NCBI GenBank assembly: GCA_028023455.1 | Contig: JAQFVV010000055.1 | Location: 5,732,030 to 5,796,029 of the forward strand | From: Epiperipatus broadwayi | Taxonomy: Eukaryota; Onychophora; Udeonychophora; Euonychophora; Peripatidae | DNA length: 64,000 nucleotides | Reading direction: 5' to 3' | Shown here: positions 11,868 to 23,109 of the stretch, in pieces | Layout: every line of letters begins with the position of its first letter | Position numbering within the stretch: position 1 is the stretch's first letter | Made by a program: the position numbers and the translations under genes | The notes under the pieces: model-generated | Databases searched by the model: none | Seen by the model: only the letters and a program-made list of their open reading frames with translations | Told to the model about the DNA's origin: nothing

Positions 11868-13040
11868 TTTATAAATGTCAATCTGTTTTTTTTTTTTTAC
11901 AATAAATTAATATTTAGATAAGTTTATTTATTTTAAACAAATAATTGTAGCTAATCACCATAATTAACGTTAACTCTGGGTTTTTTTAATGTATGTAATT
12001 GCTATTGCTATATATGGAAAATAGGTCATTTAAAAATTATAAATTTGTATGCTTTTCTTCACTTAGTTAAGAGGATATAATTTGTTAAAAGAAAAAAAGC
12101 ATAAATCTCTATAATTAGAAAAGAATTCAAAACCTATTATAACTATCAGATAACAAACTCAGATCTTAATTAAAGATAATCTCCAGCATAGAAAAACTAA
12201 TAGTAAGTAGAATTAAATTTAAAATAATTTTGGTTAGTTATTTCATGAGTGTTACTAGGAAGACAAAAGGTAGCCCAGGAATATATAAAATATGTAGAGA
12301 GATCCTCTCTTTTTACATTATCCTATCAGTAAAAAGTACTCTAAATATATAGCTAATCCAGTTCATGTTAGGATTAAATTTTCCATTAACCTACAAATAA
12401 AACTTGTAGAGAGGAACTTTCTCTCATCTTTAGGCAATACCTGAAGATAAAATAGCAGAGATATATGGCCAATTCAAGTAATATTTGATCTGAAAGTAAT
12501 CTGTAAAATTAGGGAATTTAATACTGGTAATATTCTGATCTTTATTATTATTTATACAAATTTATAGAGTTTAATTAGTTGTGTACATATCTACATGTAA
12601 TATTATAAACTTTATCATATACGATTGTGTGTACCTATGTATTTAGGTTTTGTATTAATTTATTAGATTATTTATAATGCATTAAAATTTAAATTTACCA
12701 GCCCTGTAATAAAATTTATCATATGTATATTAAAACTTTAATTATGATTCATCATAAATGTGGGAATTAATTATTACTACTTGGGAAATCCTGAATATCG
12801 AATATTTCATTGATCAGACTAGATAGGATATAGTAAATTTGGTCAGTAATAAATGTTACAACATATTGCATTGAAATTAAATGGGTAAATTGTAATTTAT
12901 CTCATCAAAAATGGAAATAATGAAATTCAATATATTGTTTTTTCATATAAATTATGACGAATAATAAAAATCGTATAACAATAGCTAATACAAAATTATA
13001 TGACAATATATATAAAGTTATATGATATATACCATATAAT
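11868..13040. other. AT-rich noncoding DNA
   Basis: No gene or clear repeat. Small local hairpins around GTAGAGAGATCCTCTC near 12294 are within chance expectation for AT-rich sequence. Confidence 0.4.
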
Positions 13041-13049
13041 ACGAAATTG

Positions 13050-13150
13050 TCCATTCACTTTACTACTGTTACACAATGCTTTATTTACTACCCTTTTTTA
13101 CAGTTTACATTTTCGATTGCCCCAGCAATCTTCTTCAGAACTATAACATA
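13050..13150 (-). ncRNA. Hammerhead-like motif of Penelope-type repeat
   Basis: On the - strand, CTGAAGA (13138-13132) is followed by one A, then a 6-bp stem GATTGC/GCAATC (13130-13115) with loop TGGG, then GAAA (13114-13111). The flanking CACTTTACTACTGTTACACA block is shared with 25045-25075. CTGAAGA obeys the CUGANGA rule. After GAAA the sequence is ATGTAAAC, so a stem III plus cleavage triplet is weak (AUGU, triplet GUA). It is likely a decayed copy. Confidence 0.5.
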
Positions 13151-13369
13151 ATACAAACATATGAATATAAATATACATGAACATATAATTTACATTTTAT
13201 ATATACATCTTATATTTTTTTGGTTAATTTAAATAATATCTTTTTTAATTTACATAATTTGTTTTGTGTATTGTTATGTTATATAGTCAATTTTTTGAAG
13301 TTATTTTGGATCTCTACATGAAGATTTTATTCTTTTTTATTAATGTTTTATTTTGTTATCAGTATTTCT

Positions 13370-15410
13370 ATTATGAAACACTAGATGGCGTTATATGTAA
13401 AAGAAATGAAAGAAGCATGTAGAGAATATAAGTGTGCTATTAAGAATAAGGAAAGTGAAAAAGATATTAATGTTAAATGGGAAAAGTACTTAGAAAAGAA
13501 GAAGTTGGCTAAAATAGATATTTATAGAGTGAGAATGAAATTGAATAGTAAATTGTTGGAGGATATTAATAAAAGTGGAAGAGATGGGAGTAAAAAATTT
13601 TGGAATTATATTAAAAAGAGAAATGTAGGGGAGAGAGAGTTAGTATTACTAGATGATGATGGAACAGAGTGTAGCTCTATAGAAGATTTAGAGAGAATGT
13701 TAAATAGTTATGTAATGAATATAGAAAAGATGTTAGATGTGAATGATAGTGTTAGAAAATATGAAAGAATATAGTAATGGGAATATTAGGTTTTCAGAAA
13801 ATGAACTAAATGAGGTAGAGAAGAAATTGAAAAGTGGGAAGGCAAGAGGTTTAGATGGATGGGCAGCAGAGATGGTAATGAATTTAGGATATAGAGCAAA
13901 AGTAAAGTTATTATCCTGTTTTAATAAAATGGCATAGAATAGAGTTTTCCCAAGTAGTTTGAGTAATACAAAGCCCTATGTCACCTATTTTGTTTGTGTT
14001 GTATTTGAGTGAAATGGAAAGAGCAATAGAAAGATTAGGAAGAGGGATAGAGATACCGTTAATAGGTAGTAAGGGAGTATATATTTTGTCAGGTTTTTTT
14101 TTTGCAGATGATATATTTTTGTGTCAGAAAAAAGAGAAGATATGGAAGTTATGTTGAGGACATGTGTAAGGGTGGATAAAGAGATGGGGATTAAATTTAG
14201 TGAAGAAAAATCAAATATAATGATGGTTAATACTGGGGAAAGAGAAGATGTAGAGTTTTTATTGGGAGATATTAAGTTAAGTGCGGTGAATAGATATAGT
14301 TATTTGGGAATTATTTTAAGTAATCAGAAAAATTATTTGGATGAATGGGAGAAAAAATTGATAAATGAAGCAAAGAAAAGAAAGGGATTGATAAAGAAAT
14401 TAACAGTGTTTTCATATAATAAATATAATGTAGCTAGAATTATATGGAAAGGAGTTGCAGTAGCAGGGTTAACATATGGTAATGATGTATTATATGTTAG
14501 TAAAAAGATATTAGATACTTAGAAAGAGCTCAAAGGGAAGTAGGAAGACATGCATTGGATGCAGAAGTATGGACAGCAAGGGAGGCAATTTAAGGAGAAA
14601 TGGGATGGTCAAGTTTTCATATGTGAGATGCAAAACGTAAAATGAAAATGTTTGGTAGATTGCAGTTTATGGATAGTAAAAGAATAGCTAAAATAGTATT
14701 TAATTGGGTTATGAGTAAAGGGCAGGTAACAAGATGGGTGAGAAAGGTAATGCGGTATGCAAAAGATTTGGATAAAGAATTTATATCAGTATATTTGTAC
14801 AAAAGATGGGATGATTGTGTTAAGAGGATTATTGAGTGTTATAGTAGTAAGGAATGGGATAAAAGAATAAATTTATTAATAAAGACTAGGGTGTTAGAGA
14901 GATGGAGAAATAGTATGGAGAGTAAAAAGAGTTTAAATATATATAGAAATAAACAGAATATTAGGTGTGAGTTAATATATGATAATAGTAAGGAAAGTAG
15001 CTTATTGTTTAAGGCTCGAACAGGATCTTTAGCTACAAAAGAATATACATGTAAATGGAAAAATATGGGTGATTTATTTTGTAAATTATGTAAGGAAGAA
15101 ATTGAAAATATTAGACATTTGTTAATTGAATGTAAATGTTTGAAAACAGACACAGAAAGGGTACATATAATGAAGTTGTAGAAAAATAAATATGAAAAGA
15201 GTGATTATATAGAAAGTGAATTATTGGTTTTTATGCTGGGTTTGGGAAAAGGTAAGGGGGATTTAGATATAAAGATTATAGAGTTGACAAAGATTATGTT
15301 GTGGAAATGGGATAGAGCAGATTATGGGTAAAGTTTATCTGGGCATAATTGCTGAGATATTCTTGACTTCGTTTAAGGAGAAACCATAATACATCACATA
15401 ACATTAAAAT
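13370..15410 (+). mobile_element. LINE family Y, longest copy (non-LTR retrotransposon relic)
   Basis: The + strand encodes a broken non-LTR polyprotein. A basic/helical linker starts at 13385 (with KKFWNYIKKRNV). An RT start follows (KLKSGKARGLDGWAAEMV, 13830-13880), then motif B (SPMSPILFVLYLSEMERA, about 13978) and motif C (ADDIFLCQKK, about 14106). The thumb has NRYSYLGIILS (about 14290) and then TYGNDVLYVSK. The C-terminal part (14642-15181) has a CCHC finger in FCKLCKEEIENIRHLLIEC (C-x2-C-x8-H-x4-C). Motif A is lost in a deletion near 13940, and stops occur near 13774, 14520 and 15180. The 3' end carries a TATCTGGGCATAATTG block and a TAAGGAGAAACCATAA block, followed by a CATCACAT stretch shared by all copies. 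Clade is not assigned. Confidence 0.8.
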
Positions 15411-15600
15411 AGATTATTAACATTTGAAAAGTGTACTAAACCATGTGCTGAAAAAGACTTTTTATATATGACTAATATATAATTTAGCCATTGTATATGA
15501 TTTTTATCTATATAGTATTTATTATCATTAAATTGTTTTTTAACTATAATTTTTAAAGGACTTCCTTTCTGTCATTTTAATTTTCTTTGATCCCTTAAAA
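15411..15600. other. AT-rich spacer
   Basis: Nothing recognisable. Confidence 0.4.
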
Positions 15601-15725
15601 AGCAATGAGTCAAGAATTTACTATGTGTAAAATAAATAGAAGGATTTGAACTCAGGATTTTTACAGTAGATTCATCCTACACTCTATCTCAAGCAACCTA
15701 AATGCATGATCACACACATGTGAAA
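15601..15725 (-). repeat. tRNA-derived SINE head (minus strand)
   Basis: On the - strand a GTTGCTTGAGATAGAGTG region (A-box-like) is followed about 35 nt later by GAGTTCAAATCCT, a good polymerase III B-box flanked by T-arm pairing (AGGATTTGAACTCAGGA on the + strand). This is the layout of a tRNA-related SINE head. The acceptor stem is not convincing, so it is not a functional tRNA gene. Confidence 0.55.
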
Positions 15726-16147
15726 AAGGCAATTTTATCTTGATCATTAAATTTTAAAAAAATACCCCCCCCTTTAAATTTTTCAAAAATGCTAACACTT
15801 GTTTTTTTTATTATTATTATTTACCTAGAGAAAGTAAAACATCTTTCATAAACATTATTAAAAAATGATCTTCTAAAAGTATTTTAAAATCCTAATATTT
15901 CAATGCCATTTTAGTATAGATTTTGTTTTTAATGTTACCATATATGCACCTATTTCATGGAATAAACAAATCCAAAGACATTACTAAGATGCTAGATTTC
16001 CAATGAAATCCTTAACTGAACTTGTATTAATTCCAATCTAGATTGGCATTAATATAACAAAAGATGGGTGTAATGTACAAGTTCAGTTAAATGATTCATT
16101 GAGAACTTAGCCTGTGAATTATTTTGGTAAGATATTAGTATTCTTCC
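15726..16147. other. Noncoding DNA with a small foldback at 16000-16100
   Basis: TTAACTGAACTTGT near 16012 is mirrored by ACAAGTTCAGTTAA near 16077, with further pairing inside. There is no sequence relation to family A that I can see. Confidence 0.5.
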
Positions 16148-16922
16148 AGAGGCTAAATTCTCCATACAGTAGCACTACTCAGTGCAAGCCAGAGTAATCA
16201 ATGAATGCAAGGTTTGTGCATAAAATCCCTATCTAGTGCCTACTCATCTAATATCTCCAGATTAGTTTCTAGCTTGTGGCTTTCATCAGTGAGGAGCCTT
16301 GGATCTGAGAGCACTGTACCTAGATCTTAGAATCTAATGCAACCCTCCAGCAGCCATCTTTACCTTATTATTTAACTATAAAGCTTTAAGTCCAAAATGA
16401 AAGCACAAAAGTGTTTTCAATTCAAGCCCATTAACTTGTATAGTCGTATAGATCTGAACTCAGCATCCATACTTTTGGGTATCTTTAGTTTTTTAATAAC
16501 CACAGTCACCATAATTTTATTGGATTATTCGATTGGATTGGTGACTATGGTTATTAAAGAAGACTCCAAAAAGTGTGGCTGCTGAACCGAGTTCAGATCT
16601 ATAAAACTATACAAGCTAATGAGCTTGAATTGAACTCAAAGCTTTACAGTTAGCTAATAAGGTAAAAGGTGGCTTCTGGAGGGTTACATTAAATCCTAAG
16701 ATCTAGGTACAGCGCTCTCAGATCCAAGGCTCCCTACTGATGAAATCCACAAGCTATAAACTGGTCTGGGGATATTAGATGAGTAGGCACTAGATAGGGA
16801 TTTTATGCACAAATTTTCTTGGATCCATTGGTTACTCTGGCTTGCAGTGAGTGGCACTATGATATGGAGAGTTTAATCTCTATGTAAACAGCTTGTGTAA
16901 GCATAAAGAATGGTGATTATGT
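16148..16922. repeat. Foldback element family A, copy 4 (longest, 0.73-kb palindrome)
   Basis: This is the most complete family A copy, with arms of about 340-360 bp around a centre at 16490-16560 (AATAACCACAGTCACCAT mirrored by ATGGTGACTATGGTTATT-like sequence). In order each arm holds the outer CTCCATACAGTAG block, the CAGTGCAAGCC block, the hammerhead-like core, the CCTCCAGCAGCC block and the GTTCAGATCTAT block. The - arm core (16243-16310) has intact CTGATGA, stem AGC/GCT and GAAA, but the stem III palindrome reads ACTAAT. The + arm (16722-16785) has CTGATGA but TAAA instead of GAAA. No transposase is encoded. Confidence 0.85.
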
Positions 16923-17269
16923 ATTATTTGGACTTATTTGTTTCTTGAATAGGTTTATAACCTTAGTGTTACATATTTGATAAGAAGTAAAATTTATTCA
17001 TTAGAATACCATATACAATATATAATATTCACTTTATATTTTTTAAAAAAAATGAAGATATGAACTGTACATATACTGGTGTGTGAAAATATACAAGCTT
17101 TTTTATTGCGCCGTAATTTCTATTGTTATTGATATTATACCAATGAAATGTCACATCACCTCTGCCTACACATATCTTTAAGTAGCAAATTATTGCTCCT
17201 ACTCCAGTTCCGCCACTCGTGCAAGTAGGTTGGCGTAGATTCAAAACATATTTTTGAATTTTTGGACTG
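16923..17269. other. Noncoding DNA
   Basis: A 71-codon - strand open frame (17244-17029) has no recognisable similarity. Nothing else is seen. Confidence 0.4.
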
Positions 17270-17500
17270 ATAGCTTAATAGATTAAAATAGGGATAAATG
17301 ATGCCTGCTGGAGGAAAAGTGCACTAGATTCAAAAATCCAGTGCATTAGATCAAGATCCAAAACTTATCATTGATACCATGAACTAAAAATCAGGCCAGT
17401 GGTATGTATATGGTAACACAGGATAGGGATTTCTCAAGCTCAAGCATCTTTTGATTACTCGTGCTTACACTAGATGGCAGAACTGAAGTAAATGAAATAG
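17270..17500. repeat. Foldback-related element family C, copy 1
   Basis: It ends with GATTACTCGTGCTTACACTA and GATGGCAGAACTG, resembling the outer part of family A but with a different interior. Related diverged copies are at 34395-34645, 56165-56435 and 59775-60025. The inner GGAAAAGTGCACTAGATTC block is mirrored by CCAGTGCATTAGATC. Confidence 0.5.
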
Positions 17501-17999
17501 ATTTGTTATTGATATTTCTAATCATCACTTCTCTCAGTTATAATGGTATTTTTCTGGAAGTGTATAATTTTAAATAAGTATTTATATTATTGGTAATGAT
17601 ATATTATTTTAAAGATGAAAAATTGCATACATCAAATACACCAGAAAGGTTGGAAAAATTATTTTTCATCTCCGATATTTTACGACCATTACCCAACTCT
17701 ATTTTAAAAATTTTATACGCAGTAATAAATGAAGCACTTACACTATATTGTAATAGTTAAATTTATCCTGTATCCCTAAGGAATATTTTCATTAATAATT
17801 GATATTTATGAAATTAACATTTAAATCACATCCCACTAGCCAATTCTGAAAATTAACCAATAAAATGTCAGCTGATATTTTATCAGTCAATTTTATGTTT
17901 TCATTTGAGTAATGTGATTTATATATAACCAATTAATTATATGTACTTATGGTTTAAAATTAACATTGTGTAGGAAACAAACTATATTTTAAACAAAAC
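17501..17999. other. AT-rich noncoding DNA
   Basis: Nothing recognisable. Confidence 0.4.
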
Positions 18000-18420
18000 T
18001 TACGAAAAATAGAGATCATTATTCATTAGCGGCCAATCATGAGTATGGTCGTTCTAAGTTCAGAAGATAGAAAGAAAGACCCCAACAAAAAGAACCCAAA
18101 TATTCTCCAATGGTTATATAAACCAATCCATGAAATGAAAATCAATCCATATATATCTTGCGTTCATTCCTTAATTTGTTTATTCGATCGTTTGTGAGGC
18201 TGACTTTTAACTTCTTCTGCAGCAAACTTTTCTTTCTGAAAGACTTCAATATCGCATCGAATTGTAGCTCTCCTGTCGTATTCTGTACTCAGTATTACCT
18301 TTGCAATGAAAGTGATTGATATCACACTTCTTTAGAGTGACTTGTGGTAAATTGTATAGCGTAAACAGCGGCCACATCTCTTATGAAAACTATGCTTCTG
18401 TTTATTGTAAAATACATTTT
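18000..18420 (+). promoter_or_regulatory. Promoter-like or LTR-like segment, unassigned
   Basis: A CCAATGGTTATATAAACC stretch at about 18102-18121 combines CCAAT and TATATAA elements. It is followed by less AT-rich, CpG-containing sequence (GATCGTTTGTGAGGCTGAC and onward). This could be a solo LTR or a real promoter, perhaps even of the HDAC8 gene downstream. No LTR boundaries or target-site duplication could be identified, and no coding exon matching the HDAC8 N-terminus follows. Confidence 0.25.
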
Positions 18421-18926
18421 TAAAGAAATTTATTATATGTGCCTAATCCAACGAAGATTGAATTTATAGTAATAAATTCTCTAGTATCACATCCAGCAAG
18501 CTGAAGAACGTATTGATTGGTTTTACGTTCTTGTGTTTTTACGTTCTTGTTGTATTTTTTAGAATTTTATAGAGTATGCTTAAATGAATTTTATATATAT
18601 ATATTATATTGGCAGGGGATTAAAGTCTCATATCCATATAATTAATTGGGCAGAATGATATCTGTAGAAAATTGGTTTAGTTGGGATAGTTATATTACTA
18701 CACATTTTTTACTTTGAAGTCTATCCAATGGTAACAGACTAGTTTTCTCTAAATCAAAGGAAAACAAAATGGGTGTATAGTTAATGATATTTATGGCCTG
18801 TCATCACCCACGAAGGGGATTCAATTGAAACTAATTCTAAGAGTTTTATATTGTTGAGAAATAATATACTTTTTGTAATGAATGTGTATAGCAGAAACAA
18901 AACTTATCTTTTACAGATTTTCAATA
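18421..18926. other. AT-rich noncoding DNA with TA-repeat
   Basis: A short (TA)n run lies near 18592-18607. The phrase TTACGTTCTTGTGTTTT is repeated next to itself near 18520-18550. No gene. Confidence 0.4.
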
Positions 18927-19203
18927 TGCAAACTCATATAGTAGCGCCACCCAGTGCAAGCCTTACTAATCAATGGATGCAAGATGGTTTGTGAGATAAA
19001 ATCCTTATTTAGTGCTGGCTTTCATCAGTTAGAAATCTTTGATCTGAGAGCATTGCATTTAGATCTTAGGATCTAATGCAACTGTCCAGCAGCCATGTTT
19101 TACCTATTTAATTAACTATAAAGCTATGAAGCCAATATGAAAACAATAATGTTTTCAATCCAAGCCCATTCACTTATACAATCATTTGCACAATTCTCTT
19201 TTT
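18927..19203 (-). repeat. Family A foldback, copy 5 (one arm only)
   Basis: It has the outer CATATAGTAGCGCCACC block, a shortened hammerhead region, then the AGATCTTAGGATCTAATGC and CAGCAGCC blocks, and stops near 19200. The GAAA-containing part of the core is deleted, while CTGATGA on the - strand remains (about 19035). Confidence 0.7.
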
Positions 19204-19609
19204 ACATGGTAGATTAGTTCCTGAAAATTACATGGAAATTCGGATAAAAGAATATGTTGCATATATGGAAAATAAGGAGATTGATTCCGAACCTAAAAAA
19301 TCAATGAAAAATAATTAAATAAACCATATGAAAAATTTTGTTAGAATGTTATATTTTTTTGCGTGCTATTAAATTTTACTTCATTCATGTTGAGCATAAA
19401 TAAAAAATTAGTTTTAGAAACAAATTTCATTTGAAATGATAACACAATAAAATACTCATTGGTTTCTCTACACAAGCCATCGAAAACATTAAAGTTCAAA
19501 ACATATTGTCATTTACACATTATAGGTAAAAAAAAAAAAAAAATTGAAATCAAGATTACTAATGTAATTTATTGGAATTTATTACTTTTATTTTATTTAA
19601 CGGTACTTA
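19204..19609. other. AT-rich noncoding DNA
   Basis: Contains a poly-A run near 19530. Nothing recognisable. Confidence 0.4.
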
Positions 19610-20505
19610 AGAATTGCTTTAAATCAAAATAGTCTTTTTATTTTTTTCATCATTCTGCCATCCGAATGATAAATATTTGTGCATATATTTAAGATGATAA
19701 ATTGATTAAATATTCATCATTTTATAATTAATGAGTAGTGCAATAAGTTGAATTTGGAATCAGGAATAATAGAATAGAAAGGCAGAAATTGTAGAGACAT
19801 CAATCCATGGGGATAGTCCGACTTAAATTGAGAACTTACATGATATATAGAGTGGAGATTGTATCAGGTTCTCATGTACACAAATCTATCCTTTGGATTT
19901 AAACTCAGTTTGAGCACAAAATTCTGAATAGTGAACTAATTCACATTTAATTATTTCAAGGTTAAATGTTATTTGTTTTTAGTTACCATTTTAATCAAAT
20001 TATTATTTACATATACATACAAACATCATTTGGTTGACAGAACAGTAAGAAAAATAAAGAGATTATCCAGATTTTAAATGACAATTTATTCACTTAAATA
20101 CCAATTAGGTTAATTGTACAAATAAGCAAAAGTGTCTAATTTGAATACCTAAGTAAATAAAAGGGTACTTTTGAAATAATTAAATGTGTCATTAGTTTAC
20201 TAATTAGAATTTTGGGCTCAAACTGAGTTTAAATCCAGAGGATAGATTTTTATCTATGAGAATCTGATACAATCCTTGCTTTATTTATTATGCAGGTCCA
20301 CAATTTAAGTCTGTCTATCCCTGTGGATTGATGTCTCTACAATTTCTGCTCTTTTTATCCTACAATCCTCTGGATTCAATAGCTCATTAAAAGGTTGAAT
20401 GTTTAATCAATTTATCATCTTAAATATTTGTATATTAAATATTTATCATTTGGAGAGCAGAATAGTCAAAAAAACAAAAAGACTATTTTGATTTAATTAT
20501 CCGTA
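19610..20505. repeat. Large palindrome (0.9 kb) of unknown class
   Basis: The left arm (about 19617-19985) is mirrored by the right arm (about 20160-20500). Example: AAACTCAGTTTGAGC at about 19908 against GCTCAAACTGAGTTTA at 20216. The outermost pair is AAAATAGTCTTTTTATTT on the left against AAAAGACTATTTTGATTT on the right. The unpaired middle is about 170 bp. No coding capacity and no similarity to families A-C are seen. It is a foldback/MITE-like element or an old inverted duplication. Confidence 0.75.
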
Positions 20506-21847
20506 ATCAATCTTGGTGTGTGGGCTAATCTTTAAGTATCCATTTAACTTATTAATTTTTATTTAATTTTATAACTAACACATATGAAAAGAGAAATTGA
20601 TGTGTGTTGTGTGAAAAACAATGCTATCAAGCGGTGGAGTTCAGTATACATACTATTACCACAAAAATTTAATTTTTTCACTAATTTTTTGCTTGGGATA
20701 TATATATATATGCAAAGTTGTATCTAGATTAGAAATTGGGACATGGGTGAAAATTGAGTTCCAAAATTTTATCAGACAAGCACTCAGCCGATATATATAA
20801 GTTAAATAAAAGTATAAAAAGTAAAGGAAAAATAGAAACTAATTGCTAAATAAACTGAAATGACATTCCTATGAGAGCATGAAGACAGGATGCAATCAAT
20901 AAATTGTTTTTGATTATAGAAATACTGTTAATAAAAAATGTAGTGAATGTCTTATAAATATATGTCAATAAGATAATTAACATTCATTGCTATAATTTAA
21001 TATTTTGATCTATCAAAACAAAACAAAAATAATAGAAATTTATTTATTTATTTTTTCATTATAAAAATGCTGAATCAATGTTTATGTTTCAGGTTTGATT
21101 AAATTTCATGTAATATATGGTGCTTTAAAAGAATCTGAGAGGGAATGAATATATAATCAAAGCGTAAGAGCTCGATTGTTGAATTATTACTTTGTATTCT
21201 TGTAATTTACAAAGATTGAAGTATCACAAGTCTGGATTATTGACAGTCAGCATGTTTTACATTTAATATCGAGATATCGATCTGGTTACATTTTATTACC
21301 ATACTAAGAAAGTAATCAAATAGTTTGTTATTCAAAGTCATGTGATGTTAGAGCATAAGACGTGGCAGGTAGAGTTTAATACATGAATCTTTAGTTATCA
21401 CGTCCATCACTATCGTTGCAATAAACCATTTACGGCTGTTAGTTTGAATAAATTAAATGTGAATTCATTCAAATCTTATAATAATCATGTCTGCATTTAT
21501 TTATTTTTTATATTCACTTATTAAATTAAAATATGTATAAGCTGTGTTATATTATTCAGGATATATATATTTAGAGTATCTGTTTTAGGAATCACTTATA
21601 TAATTAATTCTCTCTCCATAGTGTGCAGTTTTTCTGGGTTAAAAACTTGTGGGTACTTTAAATTAAGAATCTAATTCAAAACAATGAATATGTAGGTTAT
21701 TAATTTACAGTTTCGGTGTTTATTCAGACGTATATTTTTAATTTATGCAATTGGCTTATATCTATAAATATTTTTGCTTAGTCTAATTTGATAGTTTCAT
21801 TTATAATTGTTTCTATATATATAATTTTTACTTTTTGTTTATTTCAG
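20506..21847. other. AT-rich noncoding DNA up to the first visible HDAC8 exon
   Basis: No repeat family or gene recognised. The last bases form a normal acceptor region. Confidence 0.45.
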
Positions 21848-21900
21848 GCCAGTATGACACATTCCTTAATCAAGACATATGGTCTTTTAGAAGACATGAA
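21848..21900 (+). CDS. HDAC8: HDAC8 coding exon a (ASM..HSL segment)
   Basis: This exon encodes about 18 residues starting ASMTHSLIKTYGLL, matching the human segment from about Ala38 just after the KIPKR motif. The acceptor is a pyrimidine-rich stretch ending TTTCAG at 21847. The donor is GTATGT at 21901. It starts in phase 0 and ends after two bases of a lysine codon completed by the next exon. The serine that is a PKA site in the human protein (Ser39) is conserved. The preceding exon was not found. Confidence 0.93.
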
Positions 21901-22310
21901 GTATGTATCTGTAAAATAATTTACTACATTCAATTTTAAAACATCTATTTTTAATAGAACAAATACTCTTCCTTGCACTTTTAAATTAACTATGTGTTTT
22001 ACTGTTACTATTTTTTTTTACAGTTTTGATTGGCTAGCAGTTTTTTTTTAGAATTTATTTTTGCTTTTTAATTTATCCAACTTTCTGTTTTATTCGTACC
22101 ATTTTCATTAAATGATAATAGAATAGCCGATTTGGGCGCTCACAATTACTGAGCGTGCTCAGCATTGTCTTTCTGGTGCTCAAACTTTTACAAACTCCCA
22201 AGCAATAAATCATTCGATTATATTATTTATTTATTTTTGGAAGTTTTCCTCTATCTTGGCAAAATAATTAGTTTATCATATTTGTAACATTTTCCATTAT
22301 GACAAATCTT
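21901..22310. other. Start of HDAC8 intron, noncoding
   Basis: Nothing recognisable apart from the donor site. Confidence 0.4.
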
Positions 22311-22500
22311 TAAATATGAAGTACTTTGATCTATGTGTCAAAAGAATTTGAACCCATAATCCAGTTTCTGCATTATCCCTAAATTTCATAATCAGTTTAT
22401 ATTTCACCACATTAAATATGAAGTACTTTGATCCATATGACAAAAAAAATTGAACTCATAATCCAGTCCCTACATTATGCCTAAACTTCATAAATTAATA
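22311..22500. repeat. Imperfect tandem duplication (about 108-bp period)
   Basis: TAAATATGAAGTACTTTGAT followed by a TTGAACCCATAATCCAGT-like block occurs at about 22311-22395 and again at about 22416-22495. Confidence 0.7.
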
Positions 22501-22594
22501 AAGACTTACTTTCTTTAATTATTATTTTTATTTACTGTTTAAAAAACTCTTATTCTTCTCCTTTACTTTCTTTGCATTTCTTCACATATTCATA

Positions 22595-22812
22595 TATATT
22601 GCTTATAATAACTTCTTTTATATACACTTTAATGCAAAAAAAAAATTTTTAATAAAACTTTATTATCCTGACAGTTTCGACTGTCCAGCAGTCTTCATCA
22701 GCGCTTCCTCAAACTTTCTCTGTCAGGATAAGAAAGAAGTTTTATTAAAAAAAGCTTTGTGCATTAAAGTGTATATGAAAGAAGTTATTATAAGCAATAT
22801 ATATGTTTAAAA
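22595..22812. repeat. Penelope-type palindrome with hammerhead motif at its centre
   Basis: Arms of about 80 bp are mirrored around 22665-22730: TATTGCTTATAATAACTTC and CACTTTAATGCA on the left, TGCATTAAAGTG and GAAGTTATTATAAGCAATA on the right, ending in CCTGACAG/CTGTCAGG. The spacer between the arms is a hammerhead core on the - strand. The arrangement resembles terminal repeats of Penelope-like elements joined head-to-head. Confidence 0.75.
22664..22730 (-). ncRNA. Hammerhead-ribozyme-like motif in the 22.7-kb palindrome
   Basis: On the - strand: CTGATGA (22701-22695), one A, stem II GACTG/CAGTC with loop CTGGA (22693-22679), GAAA (22678-22675), then CTGTC with GTC as a possible cleavage triplet. 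Core bases are all present. Stem I is unclear: the sequence after GTC (AGGATAA) pairs with TTATCCT 23 nt upstream of CTGATGA, giving an unusually long insertion. It may work only with another copy or be decayed. Confidence 0.55.
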
Positions 22813-23109
22813 AACTCAAGACTTTTATAATTCTGAGGAAGGCTGCTGGAGTGTTTAAACTATTAGGCATAAATATTTCAACAAAAAGCTATTAAAATGT
22901 GCAAGAAGTTTATTATCATAATGTTTCATTCCAAATGGAATGTTTGTGCCTCTGCATTATTACTTCTGGTTTCATGTTCAAATGAATTTTTATTTTCTGA
23001 ATAGGATGATCCATCATTAATAAGCAATTTTTTTAAAAATTTTGTTTGTAATTATTATCAAATTCATTACTGTTAATAATCTTATGTTAATCTAATTTGA
23101 TTTTGTATT

